From: T3SED10-260 sp035363255 | Lineage (GTDB): Bacteria; Caldisericota; Caldisericia; UBA6126 | Length of the DNA stretch: 64,000 bases | Direction of reading: 5' to 3' | Assembly: GCA_035363255.1 (NCBI GenBank) | Contig: DAOSES010000001.1 | Span: forward strand, 66,371 to 130,370 | Part shown: piece by piece, positions 26,512-35,812 of the stretch | Layout: each line of letters starts with the position of its first letter | How positions within the stretch are numbered: the stretch's first letter is position 1 | The notes under the pieces: generated by a model | What the model was told of the DNA's origin: nothing | The model's database searches: none | Seen by the model: the letters and a program-made list of their open reading frames with translations, nothing else | Translations under genes and position numbers: made by a program

Positions 26512-29500
26512 CTAAACAAGTTTTATAATCTTGACTGTTCGAGTCGATTCAATCCATTCAACTTCAAAACCCAAGGCTTCCGTAATAAATCTCAGCGGTA
26601 CAAAAGTAGTTCCACCAACATTTTCCGGGGGAGCATCCAAGGTAACAGGAACTCCATTGACTGTAGCTTGAGTGGAACCAACACGCATAATTACTATTTT
26701 GCCTTCCATGCTAACAACAATTTCTTTAGTACCTTGTAGCCAATCAACTTTCGCTCCGAATGACTCAGAAACCAAGCGAACAGGCACCATTACGCGTCCC
26801 TCTTTTATGTAGGGAGGCACATTCAAAGGTTGTTGGGGTACTCCGTTGAGATACACATTGGTGCTCCCAATCTGGATTTCTACCACCCACCTTTGATATA
26901 CATAAACTTCTTTTTCTAAAACACTTTCATTGCCTGCCATATCTTTTGCTTTTATGACCAGGATATTCTTACCATATTTTACTTCCATATTCAACTGCCA
27001 ATTAAGTCCGATCATTTCAGCTTTTACCCCGTTGACTTCTATTTGAGCTTCTTCGGAACTTGTTCCTCGAAGAGTACTTTGAGTAACATCGACCAAGCTG
27101 CCTGGATCGTGAAGAGTAATGACTGGAGCAACAGAATCAAAAATAATCTTTTGGAGAGCTTCTTTGCTTTCTACGTCATCACTAGCCTTTACTAATATTT
27201 CGTTTTGACCTTCTTTGAGTTGAATACTTTGTTCGAATTTTCCAGTAGCATCTATATTGATTTCCTTGTCGTTAATAAAAACTCTGGAATGAGTCTTTGT
27301 ATAACCTCTTACAAGAACAGTGGCTTGATTGGTGATACTTGGGAGGGAGTCAACATGCAAAAAGAGTGGACGAGTATCTTTTCCTACAAAAAGCGATTCA
27401 TTGCCTTCAAGGTAGCCTGTTTTGGTAGTATTGAGCTCAATAATGCCCTCTTCTGTGGGTGTAATCTCTATTTCACAGATACCCTCAGCGTTAGTACGAG
27501 TGTTCTCGTTTATACCAGCTCCTCGAATTCTGACTCGAGCTTCGGCAATAGGACCTCTGGATGCAGCTTCCACAATACGAAGTCGTAATGTGGTTTTAAC
27601 TCTTGGGTGTAGAGTGCCTACTGAAATTAGCTCGATACCAAGACCATTTGCTGAATCAAATTGTTCGTACTGGAAAAGACCCAAAGTAATGTTGTTGTCA
27701 AGTTCACTGAAACCCATCTTTTCTAAATAATAATTAATGAAACCAAAATAGGATCCTGTACCAGTAGGAGTAATTTTCACTGTAGCTTCTGGAGTTGATC
27801 CGTCAGTACCCTTTTTTAGATAGGCTTGAACATGCATTTCATCTTTTGCGCCATACATTTCCACTTTTCCGCCTTCCTTCATGGGAAGATCACGGGAATC
27901 AGCTGGTAATATCTGTACAATAAGGTGGTTTTCAATACCATATTGCAAATCATATCTATCTGGATCGAGTAAGTTCTTTCCTAAAGGTTGACGATTTTTT
28001 GCATTTAACAGACGGAACTGTGGGCTTCGAATGGATATAAACTGGTCAGTATGAGCGTCCCAGTCTAGTTGGAAAAGGGACCATTTAGTTATGTAGGGGG
28101 ATGCATTTGTGCAATTACCACGAGACTCATTGTACTTCTTTCCACCATAACGAAAACGTTTCCATACGTTTCCTGGAGCATAAACATCGCCTTGGAAATT
28201 AGGACTTCCAGCTACGTCACCAAATTGAGGATTAATACTCAGAGCATTAAGTCCAGTGAGACCTCCAACAAAACTTTCAAATAAACCAAAATCATTAACA
28301 AATAGTTTAAAGCTGACTTTTCCATTTTGATCAAGAACAAGAGAATCTGCATAGGTCAGCTCTTTAATATCGTCAGGGCGTCCTGTTTTGTCAATGTTCG
28401 CAAAAAGATAGCCACCTTTATATATGCTGTTATATATAGCTCCAAGACCCCAGCCTGCATATTGTGCACCTTCTTCAGGTATTTCAAGAATTACTCCAAT
28501 ATAGAAACCACCAGTTTCAAGGTTCATATAGGTGCCAGTATTGTAGTAGACTTGACGATACCAAGCGCAACCATTAATAAGGGTAAAACCTGCCATATCA
28601 ATGCGCTCGTGGTTAAGCAAATCAATCTCTCCGTTTTGATTTTTGTCTATACCCAATAAATTGTAATAAGGAGATGGAGTCAATGCAGTATTTCTACTTC
28701 GAAGATTTCTTACGAAAGTAGTGAAAGGGGTAAATCTAGCAGGTACTGCTTCACAATCTTCATCTCCGGCAAAACCTACCAAGGGTCTTCCTACTGCATC
28801 ATAAACCTGGGCTTCGATAGTATAAACGCGCTGATCGAGAGCAGTGAGTACAAAATCAGGGCTTCCAGGTATAGAATAAGTAGTTTTGTTGGGATCTTCG
28901 TCATTGCTAACGGTATAGCGTACGCTAGGAATCTTTACATTTACAATAGTGTCTCCAAAGCTTCTACGATCGGGAGTATAAACTCTGACCATAAAGCTAC
29001 CAGCATCGTTAGCTGTAAAACCATAGAAACGATACATGCCCTGATCGGCTTCAGAGAAATCGGGACGGATGGGTTCAAAGGGAGCCATCGCGGATAAATA
29101 GATGGAATGATTGTCGTAGAGGGTTCCATCGTTGTTGTGTAAATCTGTTCTGACCCAATAAAACTGGGGCAAACGTGCATCAGGTCCATAAATATCTTTG
29201 AAGTCGGGGTGGGGATCCTGGAAAAGGATGTTGTGAAGATTGCGAAGAGCTACCTGATTATCACCTTTGATGTCGGGGACTCCCTTAAAGAGGTCAATGG
29301 GTTCGCCCTGCTCGTCCAACACGATAAAAGTGAGGGGGTTTTCAGGATCCATCAACTCAGGAGTAACTCCAGCAGTAAGAATATCGGGAGAAGTGTTAAT
29401 AACTAGCCGATTGACAGGAACAGGATCAATTTTAGCCATACCTGAAAGATAGACTTCGTGAGAATACTCATTAGGAGAAACTTCTTTCCAAAAAGGAGAG

Positions 29501-32500
29501 AAACCTCGATCGTTGTTGTCATCGCCATATTTATAAGCGTTAATATAAATAGGAGCTATTTCGTACTGACTGATAATGTGATCAGGTTCTATCGAGAATT
29601 CTGCTCTTGAGTCTGGCATTCCACCATAATCGTATCCGATTGTGGTGAGTTGGGATCCATTGGAAGCAGAAAGATTCACAATATACTCGCCATCTTCCCG
29701 CATGAAGGTGCGACCATCAATTACTCCACTCGACCAGGTATTGGTGGCCATATCGTACGTGCCCATAACTTCAGTTTCATAATCAGCAAAAGAAATCTTG
29801 CCATCACGATTGAGGTCATGGTGGGCAGGGAACTGCTTGCCTACTTCAAACCAGGTGCTGGAGCGTGGTGGATTGGTGATATGTCCATCACCCATTCCGA
29901 TAAGTCTCTTGGTCATGGGATCCATAATGCCACGATCCTGCCAAACCATAAGGTAAGCACTATTGGCATATATGGTATCTTGCTCTGGGATACTGGCTTC
30001 AGTAAGAAGGAGCGACAACTCATGATCTTTTTCAATTTCAAGCTCTGTTGGGACACCCTCAATTTTGATGCCATGAACTGGAAGAGAAGTGAGAGGTGGA
30101 TCCTGACAGCAATCAGTATAATGGTATTGGGCACCATTTGTGAACTCAATCATAACATCAATTTTGCCATGTCCAACGGGGATAAGCTCGTCAAACAAAA
30201 AGAACGTATTAGGTATCCATGTATTACAGCCAGTATGACCTTGTCTACCTGCTCCATAGTATGACCACTTATGATCATAGCCACCATATTGGTTGAGAAT
30301 CCAGGGGTTGAGCTGTTGACCTGTAATCTGAAGGAAATCATAGGGTGCAGTGGGATTGGTAACTCCAGCCAGGTTAATACCCGCTTGAGCAGGTGTCATA
30401 ATCTGATAATAGCTGAAATTGATGGGGTCGACAGTAATCTTGCCTGTAAAATCATAGTGAAGAGGTACATTTTCGTGACCGTTGTAGTCGTAGCGGGTAT
30501 TCAACCGGAAGGTATAGGGGTCGTTGCCACCACGAAGTTGATCTTCCATAACCTTTTTGGGAGTAGCAAAAGGACCTGTAACTTCAATCTTTCGTATACT
30601 ATTGTAAAAAGAGACATGATCGTATGCATTCTGTCGCTTGAGATAGAAGGCCAATCCATAATCAGACTGGGGCATAAATTCTGTTCCCAATTTTACAAAT
30701 TTATCCCTCCAGATGGCAGGGTATGCATTCCATGTTGATCCTGTGGAATGCTCTTTGTTGAAAAATTTGAGACGAACCCTTCCTGCATGGCTTTGTCCAC
30801 CAGGATAGGAACGAATGTCATTGTTAAAGTTTTTTACCATAGGGAAGTATCGGGCACCTACCTGAGGATTAGGTGGATCGAGGGGATGCAAAGCGCTTGT
30901 GCCAGTGGTGTAATTGATCCAGGAGTTTTGAAGCGCATGGTCGATGATGGAAACGTCAGTGAAGTTGAGGTCAGGATTGGCAGGAGCGATTTTGATTGTA
31001 GTTTCAGCGCAGTAATCGATGCCCATACCAGGCTCAAGGATGTAATGACCAGGATGGGGCAAGGAACTATTATAGTCAAGAAGAGTGGCGGTAGAATATA
31101 GACGTATATTGAGAGGAGTGGAAGGATCAGTTGGCCAGGCAACAATAATGGCTTTACCGCCGTCATCGTTGCGATAGTCAGTAGGATTGGGATAGGATTT
31201 AGGGCTAAGCAAGGTAGGAACACCCCAAGTCAGAATATTTCCATAAGCCTGAGGAGGAGTGCCTCGATTATTGGGATAGTTCCAGTGCTCGTCTGCATTG
31301 TTGCCAAACAAGCCATAACGATCGCCAAAGCTCCACTCACCCAGGCGAGGAAAACCAGGCTGATCGCCACAAATCTGGTTTATATTTTGACCGATGGAAC
31401 AATCCATATCTTCGAGGCTAAGAGGAGGACGGCTAAATACAGCGGGAAGAGGAGTGCGTAATAAAGCGGGGTTACACTGATAAGCACCATAAGCCCAACG
31501 ATCATAAATAGCAGGGTTTTGCCAGGAATAAATCCAGTCGGTAGGATCGAGAACACCACGCACCTGACCAGGAGTAGCGGGTTCGTACCAGTGCCAGAAA
31601 TCATAGTTTCCGTCGTCACGCACCTGAACAATATAACGTTGTCCAGCAGCGCCAATAGTAGTAAACATACCATTGATGCCTCCACCTTTGACGTTATAGT
31701 TCGCGATCAGGGCATTCTGAACTATTTGAGATCCGTTAGGAACAGCAACGTGAATGGGAAGATCAAAATAAAGGTCGTTGCCGTTGATGGCTACAATGCG
31801 TCGATACATAGGAGTAGGAAGACCTGTTTCGATATAGACATAGTCGCCTACTCGGAAAAGGCCTACCATACCGGATTGGACTCGTATATAAGCACTGCCA
31901 TTGGGTGCTCCGGCTGGAGGATGATTGACAAAGGCAAAGTCTACATCAAGACCTTGATAAACCACAGTTCTTCGAGTGGAAGCAACTGCCATGGAATTGG
32001 GATCGTTTACATCCAGGGGGTTATCAAAGTTTTTAATATCAAGAGATATGATGGGTTGTCGTTCATCGAGAACGCTTACGCATTCTCTTGAAGGTAATAT
32101 TTCGAATTTCTCGGGTTCTACCTGGAGACGTTCAAGACCAAAACAATCATAGGTGCCAGAAAGTTCTCTAGGAATGAGGTTTTTGGTGGGTGGATAGACA
32201 AACCAGCGAGTTTTTTGGAATTCTCCCCAGGGATATCGCCAATATTCCAGACGTTCCCATTTGGAAGCCCAAACAGTGGGATCGGCATAGTTGAACTCTG
32301 GAAGATAGGTATAGGTGCTATCGGGAGGAGCTATGGTGCTTCCACCACTATCCTTGTAGGCTCTAATCTCAACCCATTCGGGGATACCCACTTCTCGGGC
32401 AGTACCGCGATAAGGGGTAAATTGGAAAGTGCCTACAGGGTTTTCAGCTGTAAGTACCACAAAGTCTTCAAAGGGTTTGATTTCGTTGAAACGGGGGTAA

Positions 32501-35500
32501 ACAGCATGGGGCTCATTGAAGGGAAGAATATTCATCGTCCATTTTTCTGCGGCAAGAGTGCGCAATCGGGGGGAAACGATGTACGAAGAGGGCACCCAAA
32601 CACCATCCACGGTAGCAATGTTTTTTAAACCGCTATAGATAGGGGAAGCCTGATAGAATCCCATCCCATCAGTGATACCCACTAAAGGAGCACCAGTAAT
32701 AATACCGTTAACTCCAGTATAGCCATTGCTGGTGATGTTGTTGACACGGTTAAAGAGTTTGTAAGTTTCGTTGGGAGGGCTGGGTAAGGGATTGGGGACA
32801 TCGACGTCAGTCATATAGTTAAGTAAAAAGTCACCGTTATTAAAAAGAGTAACTTGAGCATCCACAAGACCAAATCTTGATGAGCCATTATTAGCAAGAT
32901 ATGAGCCAGCACTGCCAGCAGGAACTTGATATTGAGTTTGAGCTCTCCAACGAATAGTAATGGAGTCATTGGTCTGAGAGATGTAAATTCCTAAGGGCTG
33001 ATTTTGTGTGCCATTGACAAAAGGTGTAGAAGCAACAGCTGCTTCGATGGAAAGACTTTCACTTGATTGAGGAATACGCAAAGCATCTCCATAAACCATC
33101 AAACGTGCATCGAACTGATCAAGAGGTCTTGCAATGGGCTCTCCAGAGGAAAAGTTAATGAAACCATTAGTAGAAACATAAATCTTTCGGTAGTTTTGCC
33201 CTAAATAGGAAAAATCGAAAGGAAGTTCGTAGGTAAAGGCTTTATCAATACCATACCAGTCCATATTCTTGCCAGTGATGATATATTGGGCTTTTTCGTA
33301 GTCACGTATGTAGTTATAAACATGTTGACGTCGTATATTGACTTCGTTTGCCTGAGGTTCCTGAATGGATACATAAACTTTTTCACCCTGCTTGGGAGGA
33401 GGATTGACGGAAACTGTGATCGTGGATGTTTGCTCTACCATCAAAGGTGGATTTACGTCAACCTTGAGACCAATATCGCCTGGCAAAACATAAGCATCCA
33501 TGTAATTGTAGTGTCCGTTCTGGCCCATGGTAAGCATATATACAATGGATTCCATGAACCATACATCACCACCACTAACTTCAGATCCACAAGCATATAC
33601 CACTTCGTTGATCTGCATGGTGTTGAGACGAATATCACCAAAATCGACAATGCCATTGTCGTTGGAGTCAAAATATATGTGGGTGTAAATGGGGTCATAT
33701 TCAAAAGGAGCAGAGGTGTCAGGGGTGATTTTGCTATAGTTAGGTATAAAGATCTTTTCTTTGGTAAAGCCGTGAAGGGATAAGCCAACATCGACATCAC
33801 CTTCGGTTACAATAGTGTTGCGCTGGTATCTGGTGACTATGCCACCGATATCAAGCTCTACATCGGTAAAACGACGGTCTCCTGCTTCGACGACCAAATT
33901 GCCATCAACGTCAGTAATACGCCCTACATAGGCAGGATTGGGAAGCCAATAGATAGCTTCTCCGCATCCGTAACGGGGGTTTTGATCGTTTCCACCGGCA
34001 TTGTTGTAGCGATAGTTTTCGGTGAAAGGAGTTAGACGACGGGATAAATCCTGGGTACTCATATAGTTTCGAGAACCAATAAATTGTTCGCCTGTGCGTC
34101 CTTCTTTGTAGTTATCAGTCAAATCAAGCTCAAGAACAAGATCATGAGCTTTCTTGGGAATCATCATGTTGTTGATTCCGTTATCAAGAAATACTTCCAC
34201 TCCAATATACTCGCGGTACTTGAACTTTACATTATGGAAAGTAGTTCCAGGGAGAGTTTTGTAGCGATTGGTATCAAGCCCAGGGTCGAGTACAGTAGAT
34301 TTCTGTATGCGTTGAGCTCCAGCAACTAAATCACCATTTTGCGAACGTAATACTGCAGTTGCAAAACCCGGATTCTGACCCATAAAGACATCACTCAAAA
34401 CATGGACATCGTAGGATCTGTCTTCAACGCAATTGTTGTCAGTAACTTCAAGCATAAGTAATGCATCTCCCACCGAAAGCCCAGTGCCGTACTTTTTGAA
34501 TACACCTTGAGCATTGATGATACATTCTCCATTGACATTGGTGAGTCTGATAGAATCTTCAAGCACGATGTCAGATCCTAATGGAAGTTTGTAAATCCAC
34601 TCAAAAGGATCATAAATGGCATTAAGAGCAATATTATCGGTGTGTTTTTCAAAAGTATGAAAATTTATCAAATCCAAACCAATATCCCAATCATCAGCTT
34701 GAACCATGGTATCATGGGGATAAGTTTTCACTTCTTCGTCTCTTTGAATGGAAACTGGTGTCAGTCTCAAATCGCCAACTTTAACTGCACTGTACGGCAT
34801 TTGAAATGCTCTATAAATAAATTCATGCTGTCTTCCAGTTTCCATATTGCCAGGAGTATAAAAACCATTACCGTCCTGATCAGTATGAAGCTCATTATTC
34901 AGGAAAGCAACTACTGGAAGTCCATAGTCCCAATCGCCATATTCTGTTTCAGTGTCATATTTTACTTTTCCCTCAGACCTATCTTCAGGGTCACCCATAA
35001 CAGCTCCTGCGAATGGGTAATCTACGTTATCTACCCAGCCTATTTGCCACATCCGATTGGTAGCTTCAGAAAACTGGTCTTTTTTGTAATCCCAGAAAAA
35101 CTGCTTGGTATTGTAGAAGGGATTTTCACGATTTAAAAAATAGGGACCTTTGGTGTTGTTGTTTCCAGAAAAATCAATCAAACCTTTGGGGTTGGTACTG
35201 CAAGAGCCTGGAACATACCCACCATTGATAAAAGGTTCATAGGGAGCTCTGGCGAAGATGGGGTCTGAAGAAGAATCATAACGGCTATCATTGAAATAGC
35301 CATCCTGGTCGTACCACAACTGCCCATCGGTATCTACCACGGCATAGAAAGGACGTTTGAGGGTAGAGATTCCACCTTCTGCAACTACCTCAAGGTAAAT
35401 CTGAGTATAGTAGACAGGTCGAGTTCCTGAGTTATCATCTTTGTTTTGAACAGGCATCGGGCGACCATCCTGTCTGGCTCGAACAGCGCTGGGGATGTAA

Positions 35501-35739
35501 AAACCAGGTCGACCCCAGACTTCCTCGCCTGGTCGTTGCCAGGGAAAGTCTCTCGGAGGATCCAGCTTGGTAACGCCATCCCAATCATATCCAATTGGAC
35601 GAAACCAATTGGCTTGATGAACCAGGGTTTCATTTTTGCTTACTGCGCTAACCTTTTGCCTGCCAGCAGGCATAAAAGCAGAAGGAATCAAACTCAACGA
35701 AAAAACGAGCACTAAAGCCAAAGTCAATAGTTTCTTCAT
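26512..35739 (-). CDS. Giant secreted stalk-domain protein C
   Basis: This 3075-residue paralogue has a signal peptide (about 1-32) whose last part contains the palindrome-encoded peptide PAGRQ. It shares the family order: N-terminal VDTDGQLWYDQDGYF block, GDxRxT repeats and the TFHNVKFKYREYIGVEVF block at about 500. A nidogen-like insert occupies about 785-1110 (YELPFDFSYLG, IYVSTNGFINF). YDCFGLERL is at about 1200, a second insertion private to C at about 1263-1346, then YPGGQSHAGR (about 1646), WQDRGIMDP (about 1933) and DLNRDGKISFADYETE (about 1971). A carboxypeptidase-regulatory-like domain (about 2716-2760), two Ig-like domains (about 2803-2952) and two stalk repeats (about 2955-3075) follow. 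A GAGGTGAG ribosome site precedes the start. It lies 18 bp before the first possible start of B. The function is unknown. Confidence 0.93.
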   Translation of the reverse strand: MKKLLTLALVLVFSLSLIPSAFMPAGRQKVSAVSKNETLVHQANWFRPIGYDWDGVTKLDPPRDFPWQRPGEEVWGRPGFYIPSAVRARQDGRPMPVQNKDDNSGTRPVYYTQIYLEVVAEGGISTLKRPFYAVVDTDGQLWYDQDGYFNDSRYDSSSDPIFARAPYEPFINGGYVPGSCSTNPKGLIDFSGNNNTKGPYFLNRENPFYNTKQFFWDYKKDQFSEATNRMWQIGWVDNVDYPFAGAVMGDPEDRSEGKVKYDTETEYGDWDYGLPVVAFLNNELHTDQDGNGFYTPGNMETGRQHEFIYRAFQMPYSAVKVGDLRLTPVSIQRDEEVKTYPHDTMVQADDWDIGLDLINFHTFEKHTDNIALNAIYDPFEWIYKLPLGSDIVLEDSIRLTNVNGECIINAQGVFKKYGTGLSVGDALLMLEVTDNNCVEDRSYDVHVLSDVFMGQNPGFATAVLRSQNGDLVAGAQRIQKSTVLDPGLDTNRYKTLPGTTFHNVKFKYREYIGVEVFLDNGINNMMIPKKAHDLVLELDLTDNYKEGRTGEQFIGSRNYMSTQDLSRRLTPFTENYRYNNAGGNDQNPRYGCGEAIYWLPNPAYVGRITDVDGNLVVEAGDRRFTDVELDIGGIVTRYQRNTIVTEGDVDVGLSLHGFTKEKIFIPNYSKITPDTSAPFEYDPIYTHIYFDSNDNGIVDFGDIRLNTMQINEVVYACGSEVSGGDVWFMESIVYMLTMGQNGHYNYMDAYVLPGDIGLKVDVNPPLMVEQTSTITVSVNPPPKQGEKVYVSIQEPQANEVNIRRQHVYNYIRDYEKAQYIITGKNMDWYGIDKAFTYELPFDFSYLGQNYRKIYVSTNGFINFSSGEPIARPLDQFDARLMVYGDALRIPQSSESLSIEAAVASTPFVNGTQNQPLGIYISQTNDSITIRWRAQTQYQVPAGSAGSYLANNGSSRFGLVDAQVTLFNNGDFLLNYMTDVDVPNPLPSPPNETYKLFNRVNNITSNGYTGVNGIITGAPLVGITDGMGFYQASPIYSGLKNIATVDGVWVPSSYIVSPRLRTLAAEKWTMNILPFNEPHAVYPRFNEIKPFEDFVVLTAENPVGTFQFTPYRGTAREVGIPEWVEIRAYKDSGGSTIAPPDSTYTYLPEFNYADPTVWASKWERLEYWRYPWGEFQKTRWFVYPPTKNLIPRELSGTYDCFGLERLQVEPEKFEILPSRECVSVLDERQPIISLDIKNFDNPLDVNDPNSMAVASTRRTVVYQGLDVDFAFVNHPPAGAPNGSAYIRVQSGMVGLFRVGDYVYIETGLPTPMYRRIVAINGNDLYFDLPIHVAVPNGSQIVQNALIANYNVKGGGINGMFTTIGAAGQRYIVQVRDDGNYDFWHWYEPATPGQVRGVLDPTDWIYSWQNPAIYDRWAYGAYQCNPALLRTPLPAVFSRPPLSLEDMDCSIGQNINQICGDQPGFPRLGEWSFGDRYGLFGNNADEHWNYPNNRGTPPQAYGNILTWGVPTLLSPKSYPNPTDYRNDDGGKAIIVAWPTDPSTPLNIRLYSTATLLDYNSSLPHPGHYILEPGMGIDYCAETTIKIAPANPDLNFTDVSIIDHALQNSWINYTTGTSALHPLDPPNPQVGARYFPMVKNFNNDIRSYPGGQSHAGRVRLKFFNKEHSTGSTWNAYPAIWRDKFVKLGTEFMPQSDYGLAFYLKRQNAYDHVSFYNSIRKIEVTGPFATPKKVMEDQLRGGNDPYTFRLNTRYDYNGHENVPLHYDFTGKITVDPINFSYYQIMTPAQAGINLAGVTNPTAPYDFLQITGQQLNPWILNQYGGYDHKWSYYGAGRQGHTGCNTWIPNTFFLFDELIPVGHGKIDVMIEFTNGAQYHYTDCCQDPPLTSLPVHGIKIEGVPTELEIEKDHELSLLLTEASIPEQDTIYANSAYLMVWQDRGIMDPMTKRLIGMGDGHITNPPRSSTWFEVGKQFPAHHDLNRDGKISFADYETEVMGTYDMATNTWSSGVIDGRTFMREDGEYIVNLSASNGSQLTTIGYDYGGMPDSRAEFSIEPDHIISQYEIAPIYINAYKYGDDNNDRGFSPFWKEVSPNEYSHEVYLSGMAKIDPVPVNRLVINTSPDILTAGVTPELMDPENPLTFIVLDEQGEPIDLFKGVPDIKGDNQVALRNLHNILFQDPHPDFKDIYGPDARLPQFYWVRTDLHNNDGTLYDNHSIYLSAMAPFEPIRPDFSEADQGMYRFYGFTANDAGSFMVRVYTPDRRSFGDTIVNVKIPSVRYTVSNDEDPNKTTYSIPGSPDFVLTALDQRVYTIEAQVYDAVGRPLVGFAGDEDCEAVPARFTPFTTFVRNLRSRNTALTPSPYYNLLGIDKNQNGEIDLLNHERIDMAGFTLINGCAWYRQVYYNTGTYMNLETGGFYIGVILEIPEEGAQYAGWGLGAIYNSIYKGGYLFANIDKTGRPDDIKELTYADSLVLDQNGKVSFKLFVNDFGLFESFVGGLTGLNALSINPQFGDVAGSPNFQGDVYAPGNVWKRFRYGGKKYNESRGNCTNASPYITKWSLFQLDWDAHTDQFISIRSPQFRLLNAKNRQPLGKNLLDPDRYDLQYGIENHLIVQILPADSRDLPMKEGGKVEMYGAKDEMHVQAYLKKGTDGSTPEATVKITPTGTGSYFGFINYYLEKMGFSELDNNITLGLFQYEQFDSANGLGIELISVGTLHPRVKTTLRLRIVEAASRGPIAEARVRIRGAGINENTRTNAEGICEIEITPTEEGIIELNTTKTGYLEGNESLFVGKDTRPLFLHVDSLPSITNQATVLVRGYTKTHSRVFINDKEINIDATGKFEQSIQLKEGQNEILVKASDDVESKEALQKIIFDSVAPVITLHDPGSLVDVTQSTLRGTSSEEAQIEVNGVKAEMIGLNWQLNMEVKYGKNILVIKAKDMAGNESVLEKEVYVYQRWVVEIQIGSTNVYLNGVPQQPLNVPPYIKEGRVMVPVRLVSESFGAKVDWLQGTKEIVVSMEGKIVIMRVGSTQATVNGVPVTLDAPPENVGGTTFVPLRFITEALGFEVEWIESTRTVKIIKLV
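35658..35671. repeat. Short palindrome in the signal-peptide region of protein C
   Basis: GCCTGC-CA-GCAGGC is a perfect 6+6 inverted repeat. On the coding strand it encodes part of the peptide MPAGRQK at the end of the signal sequence. The peptide PAGRQ is encoded by a short palindromic element that I recall recurring in many uncultured bacterial genomes. The other three paralogues have no such residues at this position. Confidence 0.5.
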
Positions 35740-35767
35740 GCTTTACTCACCTCACCCTTTTGACTTC

Positions 35768-35782
35768 ACTATGTAACATAGT
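35768..35782 (-). other. Small hairpin in the D-C intergenic gap
   Basis: ACTATG-TTA-CATAGT forms a 6-bp stem in the 73-bp gap between genes D and C, about 30 bp upstream of the C start. No U-run follows, so it is unlikely to be a terminator. It could be an mRNA processing or stability element. Confidence 0.3.
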
Positions 35783-35812
35783 TATCGAAAGCAGTTTTTT
35801 TAACATGGTATT

